Translations under genes and position numbers: made by a program
From: Thermoguttaceae bacterium
GTDB taxonomy: Bacteria; Planctomycetota; Planctomycetia; Pirellulales; Thermoguttaceae
Assembly: GCA_017407125.1 (NCBI GenBank)
Contig: JAFQXE010000021.1
Location: 37,968-101,967, forward strand
Length of the DNA stretch: 64,000 nucleotides
Direction of reading: 5' to 3'
Notes under the pieces: generated by a model
Told to the model about the DNA's origin: nothing
What the model saw: only the letters and a program-made list of their open reading frames with translations
Databases searched by the model: none
In this document: positions 26,054-34,457 of the stretch, piece by piece
Layout: each line of letters begins with the position of its first letter
How positions within the stretch are numbered: position 1 is the first letter of the stretch

Positions 26054-27022
26054 ATGCCTGAACATCAGTTTATCAAAGACCTTGCCGATAAGACAGAAGT
26101 CAATTCCATATACCGCATTGCCAATAAGCAGGTTCGTCTTAACAGAAACGGGGACTCATACCTTCAAGTTGAAATCTATGACAAAACCGGGACGCTTACC
26201 GTTCGAATGTGGAACGCAGGCGAAAACGTCTATCGCGTTTTTGAGGTTGGCGACTACGTTCAGGTTCTTGGAAAAGCCCAGGTTTTTCAGGGGAATTTAC
26301 AGATTATTGCCAAAAAGCTGGTTCTCGCTTCGGATGACGCCTATAATCCGGACGACTACGTCAAACAGGCGGAAATTGACGTCGCCAAACTTGTCAAACG
26401 TCTTAAACAGCTTGTCGAAACGATTAAAAACCCGTCATTGCGAAATCTGGCGGACTGTCTTCTTATCGATAACGAGTTTATGACCCGCTTTTGCGACGCC
26501 CCCGCCGGAGTCAAAAATCATCACGCCTACAAGGGAGGACTGCTGGAACATACGTTGTCGGTTATGGAACTGGCGGATAAAACCGCGGCTTTGTATTCGA
26601 TTCTTAATCGCGACTTGCTTCTTACCGGCGCGCTGGTTCACGACATCAGCAAAATTGACGAAATCCAGTTCGACGTCGAGATTGCCTATTCGGACGAAGG
26701 ACAGTTGTTGGGACATCTGGTTATGGGCGTTGAAAAGCTCAACGAAAAAATTGCGGAATCGGAACGGCTTTCAGGAGAATCCATGCCGGATTATCTCAAA
26801 ACGCAGCTTAAGCATCTGATCATCAGCCATCATGGCGAATACGAGTTCGGATCTCCCAAACTGCCTATGACGCTCGAGGCGATTACGCTTCATCATTTAG
26901 ACTGCATGGACTCCAAAATCGTTGGTTTTGCTCAGCTCATCCAGGAAGATCTCAACGAAGATTCCAACTGGACCTGTTACGTTCCATCGCTTCAGCGTAA
27001 AATATTCAAGGGAGAAAAGTAA
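26054..27022 (+). CDS. YhaM-type 3'-5' exoribonuclease (OB fold plus HD domain)
   Basis: The start at 26054 (MPEHQFIKDLADKTEVNSIY) is chosen because the upstream 78 bases of open frame are heptad repeat. Residues 1-110 form an OB-fold nucleic-acid-binding domain (LQVEIYDKTGTLTVRMW). Residues 140-300 are an HD domain with the metal ligands in HHAYKGGLLEHT, LVHDISK and ISHHGEYEFG. This order and length (322) match YhaM of Firmicutes, a manganese-dependent 3'-5' exonuclease of RNA and DNA. The stop codon overlaps the next start by one base (TAATG), so the two genes are translationally coupled. Confidence 0.88.
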   Translation: MPEHQFIKDLADKTEVNSIYRIANKQVRLNRNGDSYLQVEIYDKTGTLTVRMWNAGENVYRVFEVGDYVQVLGKAQVFQGNLQIIAKKLVLASDDAYNPDDYVKQAEIDVAKLVKRLKQLVETIKNPSLRNLADCLLIDNEFMTRFCDAPAGVKNHHAYKGGLLEHTLSVMELADKTAALYSILNRDLLLTGALVHDISKIDEIQFDVEIAYSDEGQLLGHLVMGVEKLNEKIAESERLSGESMPDYLKTQLKHLIISHHGEYEFGSPKLPMTLEAITLHHLDCMDSKIVGFAQLIQEDLNEDSNWTCYVPSLQRKIFKGEK

Positions 27023-28998
27023 TGCGAGCGCTGGCGTTATTGATTTCTGCCGTATTGGCTTTGACGCTGGTTTGTGATGCAGTTCCGCCGGCGTCTTACG
27101 ATGCAGATTTTGTCAGAACGCTGCGCGAAATGCGGCTTTATCGGCTGGGGGAATCCTATCTGACGGAGAAAGCGCTTCAGGACGAGCTGTCGGACAGTCA
27201 ATCGGCGGAGTTGACAGGCGCCATGATCGAACTGTTGGGCGAAGAAAGCCTTTGCGTTTCTTCCGATAAACAGGGCGAAATAGTCGACAAAACCCGGCAA
27301 ATGGCAGACGAGTATCTTAAATCGCACGGCGACAGCCCGTTCAGAATCCGCGTTTTGCTGGCGTTGGCTATCAACGGAGTAAATGCTGGCGAATTGGGAG
27401 CGATGAACGTTCAGCTTCTTCAGGGCGACGAGCCAACTCGTCAGGCGGCGTTAACCAGACTGCGTCAAACGGACGAGCAGATAAAAGAGCTGTCCAGAAT
27501 ACTCAATACGCCTTCTAATGCGATAGACCCTAAAACAAACGAAAAAGCTTTTTCTGACGACCTTTGGCAAAGAATCAAAAATCAAACGGCGTTCCTGTCC
27601 GCCCGGCGCGCGCTGGCAATGGCAAAATGCTATCCTGCCGGCAGTCCAGAATATTCAGACTGCGTTGTTCAGGCAAACTCAGAACTCAAACCTTTGGGTT
27701 CAATCCCGTCTACAGACCCTTTATGCTGGAAGGCGAGACTGCTTCGCGTTCGCGCTGAAAGAATGGCAGGCGACGTTCAAGCTGCCCAGAGCGCTCTGCA
27801 ATTCATGTTAGAACAGCAAACGCCGCCTACTGAATTGCTTTTGGAATTTCAGGCGGAAAAGCTGTACACGCTCATGACAGCTAACCGTTCTGCCGCGATT
27901 AATACGCTGTCGGAATTGGAACGATCTCTGAACGATTCGTTTTCCAACGCGGACTCGTCTGACGATGCCGCGCATTTAGCGGTTTTGGACGCATACGTTA
28001 CGCTCGAAAAAGAGGCGGCGGCGCGGGGCGATAAAAATGAGCAAAAAAAATGGCAGGACAGGGCGTCTCAATGGGCTGAAAAAATGCGCTTGTACGACAG
28101 AGGCTTTTACGCCCGAAGCGCTCAACAGGTCTTGGCGGCGCTGGCGGTAAAAAATCTGGAAGAAGAATCCGCAGACGAAAACGTAACAAATAGTCAATCG
28201 CCGACAACGATTGCTCTGGCGGCGGAAAACCTGTTCAGAGAAGGTCAGTTCCAAAAAGCTATTGACGCCTATCTGAAAGCGGCAAAGGCAGAATTGGCTG
28301 TGGGCGGAAGCTCTGCGTCAAATCCTAATGTTTTCAAATATCAGTACGTTGCGGCGGCAATAGCCCATAAGCTTAACGACCACGTTCAGGCAGCGGCGCT
28401 TTTTCGACAGGCGGCGCTTGACAACCCCCAAAATCCCCAAGCCGCCGCGGCGTTCAAAACGGCTCTGTTTCATGCTGGAAAACTGGTAGACGTCCAAAAG
28501 CCCGATACCGTTGAACGTTATTCTGCCATGCTGGACGAATTCCTCAAGACATTCCCGGACTCGCCGGACGTCAATTTGATTCGTCAACAAAAACAGCGTC
28601 TTGCCGAAGCTGTTAAAGCCATTCCCAAGACGCCGGCAGAGCGGCTTTCAGAGGCGCAAACCGCGCTAAAGGAAAACCGTCCAGAAGACGCTGTCGCGCT
28701 GTTCGCGCCGCTGGCAAAAGAGTTCCCCAACGCCGAGGACGTTCAGATCGGGTTTGCGGAAGCGCTATCATCGGCAAACGCTGACCAGGACGCGTTAAAT
28801 CAATGGCGAAAAGTCGCTCAAAACGTCAAACAGTATTCCCCGCAATGGTATCGCGCCAAATATGAAGTCGCCTCTCTGCTTGTTAAAACAGGGCAAAAGG
28901 GTAAAGCAGCGGAAATGATTCGTCTGCTCAAACTGCTGCGTCCTGACATGGGTGGAGCTGAATGGTCTGAAAAATTTGAAAATTTGCTCATAAAATAA
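27022..28998 (+). CDS. Exported TPR-repeat protein
   Basis: 658 residues starting with a signal peptide (MRALALLISAVLALTLVCDA). The rest is helical with recognisable tetratricopeptide repeats, clearest at about residues 405-435 (AENLFREGQFQKAIDAYLKAA), 455-490 and 545-580 (AQTALKENRPEDAVALFAPLA). The start codon overlaps the yhaM stop, which argues for coupled expression. It is probably a periplasmic scaffold; no partner can be named. Confidence 0.8.
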   Translation: MRALALLISAVLALTLVCDAVPPASYDADFVRTLREMRLYRLGESYLTEKALQDELSDSQSAELTGAMIELLGEESLCVSSDKQGEIVDKTRQMADEYLKSHGDSPFRIRVLLALAINGVNAGELGAMNVQLLQGDEPTRQAALTRLRQTDEQIKELSRILNTPSNAIDPKTNEKAFSDDLWQRIKNQTAFLSARRALAMAKCYPAGSPEYSDCVVQANSELKPLGSIPSTDPLCWKARLLRVRAERMAGDVQAAQSALQFMLEQQTPPTELLLEFQAEKLYTLMTANRSAAINTLSELERSLNDSFSNADSSDDAAHLAVLDAYVTLEKEAAARGDKNEQKKWQDRASQWAEKMRLYDRGFYARSAQQVLAALAVKNLEEESADENVTNSQSPTTIALAAENLFREGQFQKAIDAYLKAAKAELAVGGSSASNPNVFKYQYVAAAIAHKLNDHVQAAALFRQAALDNPQNPQAAAAFKTALFHAGKLVDVQKPDTVERYSAMLDEFLKTFPDSPDVNLIRQQKQRLAEAVKAIPKTPAERLSEAQTALKENRPEDAVALFAPLAKEFPNAEDVQIGFAEALSSANADQDALNQWRKVAQNVKQYSPQWYRAKYEVASLLVKTGQKGKAAEMIRLLKLLRPDMGGAEWSEKFENLLIK

Positions 28999-29134
28999 AA
29001 GAAAGAGTCAAAATTGCTCTGGATTTAAATGTATTTATTCTGTAATATAAGGGCGCTATTAACAGCGAGTAACGAGTTACACGAACTTAACTCCTAACTC
29101 AAAATCAATCAGATTTAACCATTCATAACTAATC

Positions 29135-30430
29135 ATGAAAGAAACCTTACGCATAATATTTTCTGGCGCCTTTCTCTCTACAGTTTTTTTGTGCGCATAC
29201 AACTATGTCAATTCCTCGGCAGACGACCGTCAGAATTCTCTTTCCTCATTTTTTGGAGGAGGTTCCAACAAACAGGACGATGACCAGACTGCTCCAGCGG
29301 ACGACAGCTTCCAGTTGGGCCCGTCGAATCCATTTTCGACTCCATCTGTTCAAAACAACCAGCCTGCGACGTTTGACAATGCTGCCAATGATAATATAAA
29401 TCTTCCGGCGCTGCCGCCAGAAAGCCAACAGGCAACGCCGTCAGCTCCGTACGGATTAGCCGCCCCGACGGTTTCAGAAACCCCATTGCCGTCTGCAAAT
29501 GATTCCCCAATTGTAGAACCATTAATACCGAATGACCCTCCAGCGTCAAACGTCGAGCCGATGGATCCGTTCGATCATGTTAATCCGATTGATCCTGAAG
29601 GAGGAAACTCCGATCTTCTTCCCCCGCCGCAAACGAATCCCAGCAATGTCAGTCCGACGCAAGAAAACGTATGCCGGCCTGAAGTAGCGGCGTTTCTTGA
29701 AGAAGCCAACAATAAAATTAATAACGGAGAAATCCTTACGGCGTTGTCACGACTTAGTCAGTTCTACAATTCGCCGGACTTCACCCCGTACGAAACCAAA
29801 CAAATTCATTTATTGCTTATACAGCTGGCAGGAGAGGTTATTTACCTCCATCCGGAAAAGTATTTTAATTTACACACAGTTCAACCCGGAGATACAATTA
29901 CTTCCATTGCTGAAACATATCAGATTCCGTGGCAGCTTATCGCTAAAATTAACGGAATTAAGGCTCCGTATCACGTCAATCCGGGCGAACAAATAAAGGT
30001 TATCCCTGGTCCGTTCAACGCCGAAGTTCATCTGGACAAATACGAATTGACGCTTTGGCTTCCAATCAAAAATGATATCAACCAGTCATTGTACGCTGGA
30101 ACGTTTCCCATAGGACTTGGCAGCGACTGTCCCAGACTTCAGGGCGATTACATCATTGATGGAAAATACATCAATCCTGAATACCCAAAATTGTCAAACA
30201 ATCCAACAACCTTTGGACCGGGCGATTCCAATAACCCATACGGCAAACGACTTCTGGTTCTTGCCTGCGTTAACGATCCAAACCACGTCAAAATTGGAAT
30301 TCACGGCACCAATAATGAACAATACATTCGTCAATCTGTGCCATACGGATTTATCTGTCTGGGAGCGCGCGATATTGACGATTTATACGATATTTTATCC
30401 GTTGGATCGAGAATTAAAATTGAGCGATAA
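29135..30430 (+). CDS. LysM plus YkuD-like (L,D-transpeptidase fold) protein with altered active site
   Basis: 431 residues: N-terminal membrane helix or signal (about 7-25), a Pro/Asn-rich linker (30-185), a helical pair, one LysM domain at about 247-290 (HTVQPGDTITSIAETYQIP), and a YkuD domain to the end. YkuD enzymes carry a His-Gly and then S-x-G-C-x-R. Here HG is present (H390), but the second motif reads YGFICLGARD. The catalytic Cys position is Phe (406) and the Arg position is Cys (408). It is either inactive, wall-binding only, or uses the shifted Cys. Followed 3 bp later by the epimerase gene. Confidence 0.85.
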   Translation: MKETLRIIFSGAFLSTVFLCAYNYVNSSADDRQNSLSSFFGGGSNKQDDDQTAPADDSFQLGPSNPFSTPSVQNNQPATFDNAANDNINLPALPPESQQATPSAPYGLAAPTVSETPLPSANDSPIVEPLIPNDPPASNVEPMDPFDHVNPIDPEGGNSDLLPPPQTNPSNVSPTQENVCRPEVAAFLEEANNKINNGEILTALSRLSQFYNSPDFTPYETKQIHLLLIQLAGEVIYLHPEKYFNLHTVQPGDTITSIAETYQIPWQLIAKINGIKAPYHVNPGEQIKVIPGPFNAEVHLDKYELTLWLPIKNDINQSLYAGTFPIGLGSDCPRLQGDYIIDGKYINPEYPKLSNNPTTFGPGDSNNPYGKRLLVLACVNDPNHVKIGIHGTNNEQYIRQSVPYGFICLGARDIDDLYDILSVGSRIKIER

Positions 30431-30433
30431 GGT

Positions 30434-31378
30434 ATGAAATTCCTCGTTACCGGCGGCGCCGGATTTATTGGTTCAAATTTAACGCATTTTTTACTTCAGC
30501 AAGGGCAGTCCGTTGTAGTCTTTGACGACCTGTCAACCGGGAAGGCGGACAACCTTGCCGACGTCTGTAACAAAATCGAATTCGTTCAGGGCGACGTTCG
30601 AGACAAAAGCGCCGTCAGCCGCGCCATGACCGGCTGCAGCGGCGTGTTTCATTTAGCGGCGATGGCGTCTGTACAAAAAAGCATCGACCATCCGGAAGAC
30701 GCTCACGCGATCAACGTTGGCGGGACGCTTAACGTTTTGGAATCCATGAAAGAACATGGGATTCGACGAGTCGTCTTGGCAGCATCCGCCGCGGCGTACG
30801 GAAATCAGCCGCAGACGCCCAAGACGGAATCCATGCCGGTCGAACCGCTGTCGCCATACGCGGCAGACAAAATCTCATGCGAAGCATATATGCAAGCGTA
30901 TCACAACAGCTACGGACTGGAAACGGTTTGTCTGCGATACTTTAATATCTTTGGCCCTCGTCAAGACCCAAAAGGCGCGTACGCTGCCGTTATCCCCGCT
31001 TTTGTCTGCAAACTCATTGCCGGACAGCGACCTGTCGTTTACGGGGACGGCGAACAGACGCGGGACTTCTGCTTTATTGAAAACGTCTGCCGCGCCAACT
31101 GGCTGGCGATGAACGCGCCCGCTGAAAAGTGTGACGGCAAGCCGATTAACATAGCCTGCGCCGAAGCGGTGTCGTTAAATGTGATTCTTAAAACACTCAA
31201 AGAATTGCTACATTCCGATATTGAGCCGATTTACGAACCGCCGCGCGTTGGAGACGTCAAACACTCACTGGCGGACATCTCCAGAGCGAAAGAAGTTCTC
31301 GGCTACGAGCCGACCGTCCGGTTCGCCAAAGGTCTTGAACTGGCGATAGACTTTTACAAGAGCATTGCGAAGAAATAA
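30434..31378 (+). CDS. NAD-dependent nucleotide-sugar epimerase (extended SDR)
   Basis: 314 residues. GGAGFIGSNL at the N-terminus binds NAD, VFDDLSTGKADNL is the adenine-ribose segment, and the catalytic set is ASAAAYG with YAADK (Tyr and Lys). RYFNIFGPRQDP and RDFCFIENV are typical of UDP-hexose/hexosamine 4-epimerases. Exact sugar not decided. AAGG lies just before the start, and the gene is 3 bp from the LysM/YkuD gene, so it likely supplies envelope polysaccharide. Confidence 0.88.
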   Translation: MKFLVTGGAGFIGSNLTHFLLQQGQSVVVFDDLSTGKADNLADVCNKIEFVQGDVRDKSAVSRAMTGCSGVFHLAAMASVQKSIDHPEDAHAINVGGTLNVLESMKEHGIRRVVLAASAAAYGNQPQTPKTESMPVEPLSPYAADKISCEAYMQAYHNSYGLETVCLRYFNIFGPRQDPKGAYAAVIPAFVCKLIAGQRPVVYGDGEQTRDFCFIENVCRANWLAMNAPAEKCDGKPINIACAEAVSLNVILKTLKELLHSDIEPIYEPPRVGDVKHSLADISRAKEVLGYEPTVRFAKGLELAIDFYKSIAKK

Positions 31379-31384
31379 ATAGGC

Positions 31385-31408
31385 GAGCCGGGGCGCTTAG
31401 CCCCGGAA
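31385..31408. repeat. GC-rich hairpin CCGGGGC...GCCCCGG
   Basis: Seven-bp perfect stem between convergent genes. The preceding bases TAGGCGAGCCGGGGCGC recur at 45638-45654 beside the moxR stop, so it is a dispersed piece rather than a specific terminator. Confidence 0.65.
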
Positions 31409-31418
31409 AAACTACTGT

Positions 31419-32339
31419 CTACTGCCTCCCATACTGTAACGCCTGCGCCAGGACCGCGTCCAGAGGCGTTGACGTCTTAACGAGGTTGTACTGAACCTGA
31501 TTGGCGGCGCAGCCTTTGGCGACTTCTTTAAGATAATCGTTGAGGGCTTCCAAGTATCCGTCGCGGAGCGCTCGCGGGTTGCAGCGAAGCGTCTGCGGCA
31601 TTTCCAGCCCTTCAAATCGAGTGGGGCCGGAGAACTCGAAGTCCATCTCATCGTCGTCTAAAATGTGGAATATCATCACGTCGCTGCCGCGGGCGCGAAG
31701 AGCTTTTATTCCCTCGAAAAGGTCGTCGCGATTGACGAACAGGTCTGAAAAGATAAAGAACATCCCTTTTCGGGAGTACGTCTGAGCCAATCGGGAAAAG
31801 ACCGGCTTGGGCCAGAACTGGGAATCCTGCTCAGACATCGCTTCTTTGCCGCGTTTGATCGGCTGACCTTCTTCCAGCATGGCGCAGATCGTATCGAGCT
31901 GATTGCCCTGGGAATGCTGAGGAATGAGCGAATCGATATCCTTATTGAATCGGGCGCATCCGACGGCGTCTGACTGACGGAGAAGCAAATGCCCCAAGCT
32001 GACGGCGGCGGTGCAGGCGTAGTCGTACTTGTTCATTGCGGACTTCGCGCCCTGATAGTTCATGCTGTTGGACGAGTCGACAATTAAAGCCGCGTTGAGG
32101 TTCGTTTGCGCTTCGTACTGCTTGATATAGAATTTATCCTGTTTTGCCAACACCTTCCAGTCGAGGTTTCTCAGGTCGTCGCCCGGCACGTACTGACGGT
32201 GCTGTTTGAAGTCGACCGAGGAACCAAAAAAGGGGCTTCTGTGCTGACCGGAAAGGAATCCTTCCACCACATATCGGGCGCGAACCTGCAATCGAGCGAT
32301 TCGACTTATCGTTTCAGGAGAAAAATAGGAGTTTGGCAT
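31419..32339 (-). CDS. DUF58 domain protein
   Basis: 306 residues, full length for the family. The N-terminal part has the DUF58 signature (SVDFKQHRQYVPGDDLRNLDWKVLAK split around YVPGDDLR.LDW), followed by a VWA-like fold with DSSNSM as the metal-binding motif (DxSxS). The protein ends YGRQ, where GGCAGTAG, the last codons and the TAG stop, belongs to a heptad repeat. Paralog of the partial gene at the window start. DUF58 proteins pair with MoxR ATPases (45657-46586 here). Confidence 0.9.
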   Translation of the reverse strand: MPNSYFSPETISRIARLQVRARYVVEGFLSGQHRSPFFGSSVDFKQHRQYVPGDDLRNLDWKVLAKQDKFYIKQYEAQTNLNAALIVDSSNSMNYQGAKSAMNKYDYACTAAVSLGHLLLRQSDAVGCARFNKDIDSLIPQHSQGNQLDTICAMLEEGQPIKRGKEAMSEQDSQFWPKPVFSRLAQTYSRKGMFFIFSDLFVNRDDLFEGIKALRARGSDVMIFHILDDDEMDFEFSGPTRFEGLEMPQTLRCNPRALRDGYLEALNDYLKEVAKGCAANQVQYNLVKTSTPLDAVLAQALQYGRQ

Positions 32340-32345
32340 GATGAT

Positions 32346-32438
32346 TTGGGGAGTAGGGAATAGGGAGTAGGGAGTAGTTTTTAAATTCGCCTTTAGGCGA
32401 ATAACTATTCCCTATTCCCCATTTCCTATTCCCTATTA
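32346..32438. repeat. Inverted heptad arrays between the DUF58 and STN-like genes
   Basis: GGGAGTA, GGGAATA, GGGAGTA, GGGAGTA (from 32348), a short GCCTTTAGGCGAA palindrome, then CTATTCC, CTATTCC, CCATTTC, CTATTCC, CTATTAA. The arms can pair. The TAA stop of the STN-like gene (32436-32438) is the last unit. Confidence 0.85.
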
Positions 32439-33614
32439 AGGCGTTATAATAATCTTGTTTCCCTGACGCGTCATTTTACAGCCGGCTTTCTGACCCAGGG
32501 CGTCAAAAAACTGGTCGACGGTTGCGTCTTGTATTTCAAATTCAATGACCTTTTCAGTCGCCATTCCCGCGGCGCGAAGCTGTTCTTCGTTTACTTCGAC
32601 CTGAAGACCAAGGCGTTCAGCAATCTTTTGCGCCAAAATAATCGGGGGAACGGAGACCTTCGGCAAGGTCAGGCGCTGTTTATCCAAGTCAGCAGCAGGC
32701 GCCGGCTGTTTCGATACAACGCGATAATTCTGTCCCGGCTGCGCTGGGCTTTGAGTTTGAGCAACGTAAACGGGCCTGACCGTTCCGTTGGGAAGAATCC
32801 GTTCCAAGTCTTCGACCAGTCCGCGAACGTAAACCTTGCCGTTTTTGGCGATAAACTGACAGCGAGGCAGTTCCGCCTTCCAGGATTCGATTTTCTGCTG
32901 CGCCTTACCGCCGTCCGGCAAAGAACGCACCGTCGCAATACTCTCTATTTTAATCGGAATCAGCGCAATTTTCAAACCCGTGGAATCAAATTTGAAAGTA
33001 TATCCAAATTGACCGACAATAAACTGAACCCGATTCGCCAGCGACATCGACGGAGTCCAGCCGGCGCCCCAAATATCGTGCGGGATTTTATCCAGACCGT
33101 AAATCTGAACCCCCGCCTCGTCAGTCATTGATTCCAAAAGCTCTTTGGGATTCGTTCCCTCTTCCCATTGCAGATTTTGATGTCTCGCCCAGATTTTCGC
33201 GGCGTCAGACGGAAGCTTGCGAGCGTCCTCGCCCCGGAGAGCAAATAGCGTCCGTAAAACCGCAGCGTACTCCTTCGGTCCGACGTAAACCAGCCCATTG
33301 GGATACGAAACGCCCCAGCCAAGCTGATCAGCCGCCTTGTCAAAGAATTCGCGAACGCAAATGTTATTTGCGTTGAGAGAAAACATTTTGTCCGACGGAC
33401 AGCGGCGGTCAAGATAAAATCCCAGCGAGTTCACCTGAGCAAATCGAGCCAGCGACGTCCCGGAAACCGCCTCGTTGTACGTCGTCCCGGAAATGGGAGC
33501 CGTCAATTGCGTCTGGAACATCGGACCAGTCAAATGGGTAGACGTCTGCGCCAGCAGGCTGGACGCCATCGACGCAAACAAAAATATCGACAGAAATACT
33601 ATTTTTCTTTTCAT
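32436..33614 (-). CDS. Exported protein with STN-like (secretin/TonB N-terminal) domain
   Basis: 392 residues. A signal peptide (MKRKIVFLSIFLFASMASSL, ending LLAQ) is clear. The last 75 residues (AQKIAERLGLQVEVNEEQL through FEIQDATVDQFFDALGQKAG to IIITP) match the short beta-alpha-beta STN fold at the start of secretins and TonB receptors. A second region (about 75-110, VREFFDKAADQLGWGVSYPNG) looks like a divergent copy. No secretin barrel is present. It is likely a periplasmic protein; partner unknown. Confidence 0.75.
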   Translation of the reverse strand: MKRKIVFLSIFLFASMASSLLAQTSTHLTGPMFQTQLTAPISGTTYNEAVSGTSLARFAQVNSLGFYLDRRCPSDKMFSLNANNICVREFFDKAADQLGWGVSYPNGLVYVGPKEYAAVLRTLFALRGEDARKLPSDAAKIWARHQNLQWEEGTNPKELLESMTDEAGVQIYGLDKIPHDIWGAGWTPSMSLANRVQFIVGQFGYTFKFDSTGLKIALIPIKIESIATVRSLPDGGKAQQKIESWKAELPRCQFIAKNGKVYVRGLVEDLERILPNGTVRPVYVAQTQSPAQPGQNYRVVSKQPAPAADLDKQRLTLPKVSVPPIILAQKIAERLGLQVEVNEEQLRAAGMATEKVIEFEIQDATVDQFFDALGQKAGCKMTRQGNKIIITP

Positions 33615-33680
33615 AACTCTTTAAACATAGCGCCCCAGGGCGGAAAAGTCAATGGGGGGCGGGGCGGCGAGGATAAGTAG

Positions 33681-34011
33681 GGTGCATGCAAATTTTTCTT
33701 GCAATTGCACATGGTTGAGTTCGGTTCGCGGGCGTGTCGCCCGCATAGAACCGCGTAGCGGTTCACTTTTAATAGCCGTGGGTTTTAACCCACGGAAAAA
33801 CGATTAAAAAGATTCCCTTTAATCGAGTCAACCTTCTTTTCTCCCCCCCAGCGCCTACGCGCTGGGGGGGAGAAAAGAAGTATTTGTCGATTTTTTTATT
33901 TTGCGTTATTCGTCCATGGGCTGAAGCCCACGGTTACAAGGTTTGCGTCCCTCCGGGACGCGATTCTGCTTCTCATCTTGTCTATCTTCGCAAGAAATTT
34001 TTGCGTGCACC
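33681..34011. mobile_element. MITE-like composite of palindromes with terminal inverted repeats
   Basis: The ends GGTGCATGCAAATTTTTCTT (33681-) and the inverse of GAAATTTTTGCGTGCACC (-34011) match at about 20 of 24 positions. The flanks GATAAGTA and GATAAATA look like an 8-bp duplication with one change. Inside are GCGGGCG/CGCCCGC, GAACCGC/GCGGTTC, CGTGGGTT/AACCCACG, a perfect 22-bp stem with loop CTAC (33833-33854 and 33859-33880), and GCGTCCC/GGGACGC. There is no ORF. Fragments recur at 45186-45640, 46621-46752 and 50810-50876. Confidence 0.7.
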
Positions 34012-34041
34012 GATAAATAATTAACACATTCGAATCTTGTT

Positions 34042-34149
34042 GTTAAAATGTAATTGAATTCTAAACAAGCGTTTCAAGGCCAGCATTACGCTGGTTTTGC
34101 CAAACCCGCGGGGTTAAAATGTAATTGAATTCTAAACAAGCGTTTCAAG
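34042..34149. CRISPR. Two-copy 37-bp direct repeat with 34-bp spacer (CRISPR-like, unproven)
   Basis: Identical 37-bp repeats at 34042-34078 and 34113-34149 (start GTTAAAATGTAATTG, end AAGCGTTTCAAG) flank a 34-bp unique stretch that contains CCAGC-ATTAC-GCTGG. Lengths are right for a one-spacer CRISPR, but there are no cas genes, no further repeats, and the repeat is not palindromic. The second copy overlaps the stop codon of the small membrane protein gene. A simple duplication is equally possible. Confidence 0.35.
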
Positions 34150-34351
34150 AGGGAATGAAACCGAATAATACGCCAAGGAATAAAATAAAAAATAATAAAA
34201 TCATAAATGAGACATAGGCTAGAAACAAACTTAATCCAATAGAAAGAGCTATCGCGAACCATTTAGGAGTATATTTTTTAAGAAAGCGATAAATAAAATA
34301 ACAATATGTAATAAAAAACGCAAAATAGCATGTCAGTATCAACAGATCCAT
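34145..34351 (-). CDS. Small membrane protein (68 residues)
   Basis: Preceded by GGAAAGG with good spacing before the ATG at 34351, which supports a real gene. Two or three hydrophobic segments (about 4-22, 31-48, 49-65) are separated by a basic loop (YRFLKKYTPKW). No family recognised. Its stop codon lies in the second copy of the 37-bp direct repeat. Confidence 0.6.
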   Translation of the reverse strand: MDLLILTCYFAFFITYCYFIYRFLKKYTPKWFAIALSIGLSLFLAYVSFMILLFFILFLGVLFGFIPS

Positions 34352-34374
34352 AATTTACCTTTCCGTTTTAAAGT

Positions 34375-34402
34375 GTACCAGACAGTTTTTACCGTCTGGT
34401 AC
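34375..34402 (-). terminator. Hairpin between PPK2 and the small membrane protein gene
   Basis: Perfect 9-bp stem GTACCAGAC / GTCTGGTAC downstream of the PPK2 stop on the minus strand, with only a short T-run after it. Likely a weak terminator. Confidence 0.55.
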
Positions 34403-34457
34403 GAGGGTTTTGTACATATTGAAATGCGTCTTTTTTGTCTGGCAAGAACGCCCCGAT

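Noticed and set aside
34042..34149. Idea that the 37-bp repeats are integron attC sites
   Set aside because: The GTTRRRY core and its inverse partner are not satisfied, and there is no integrase nearby.
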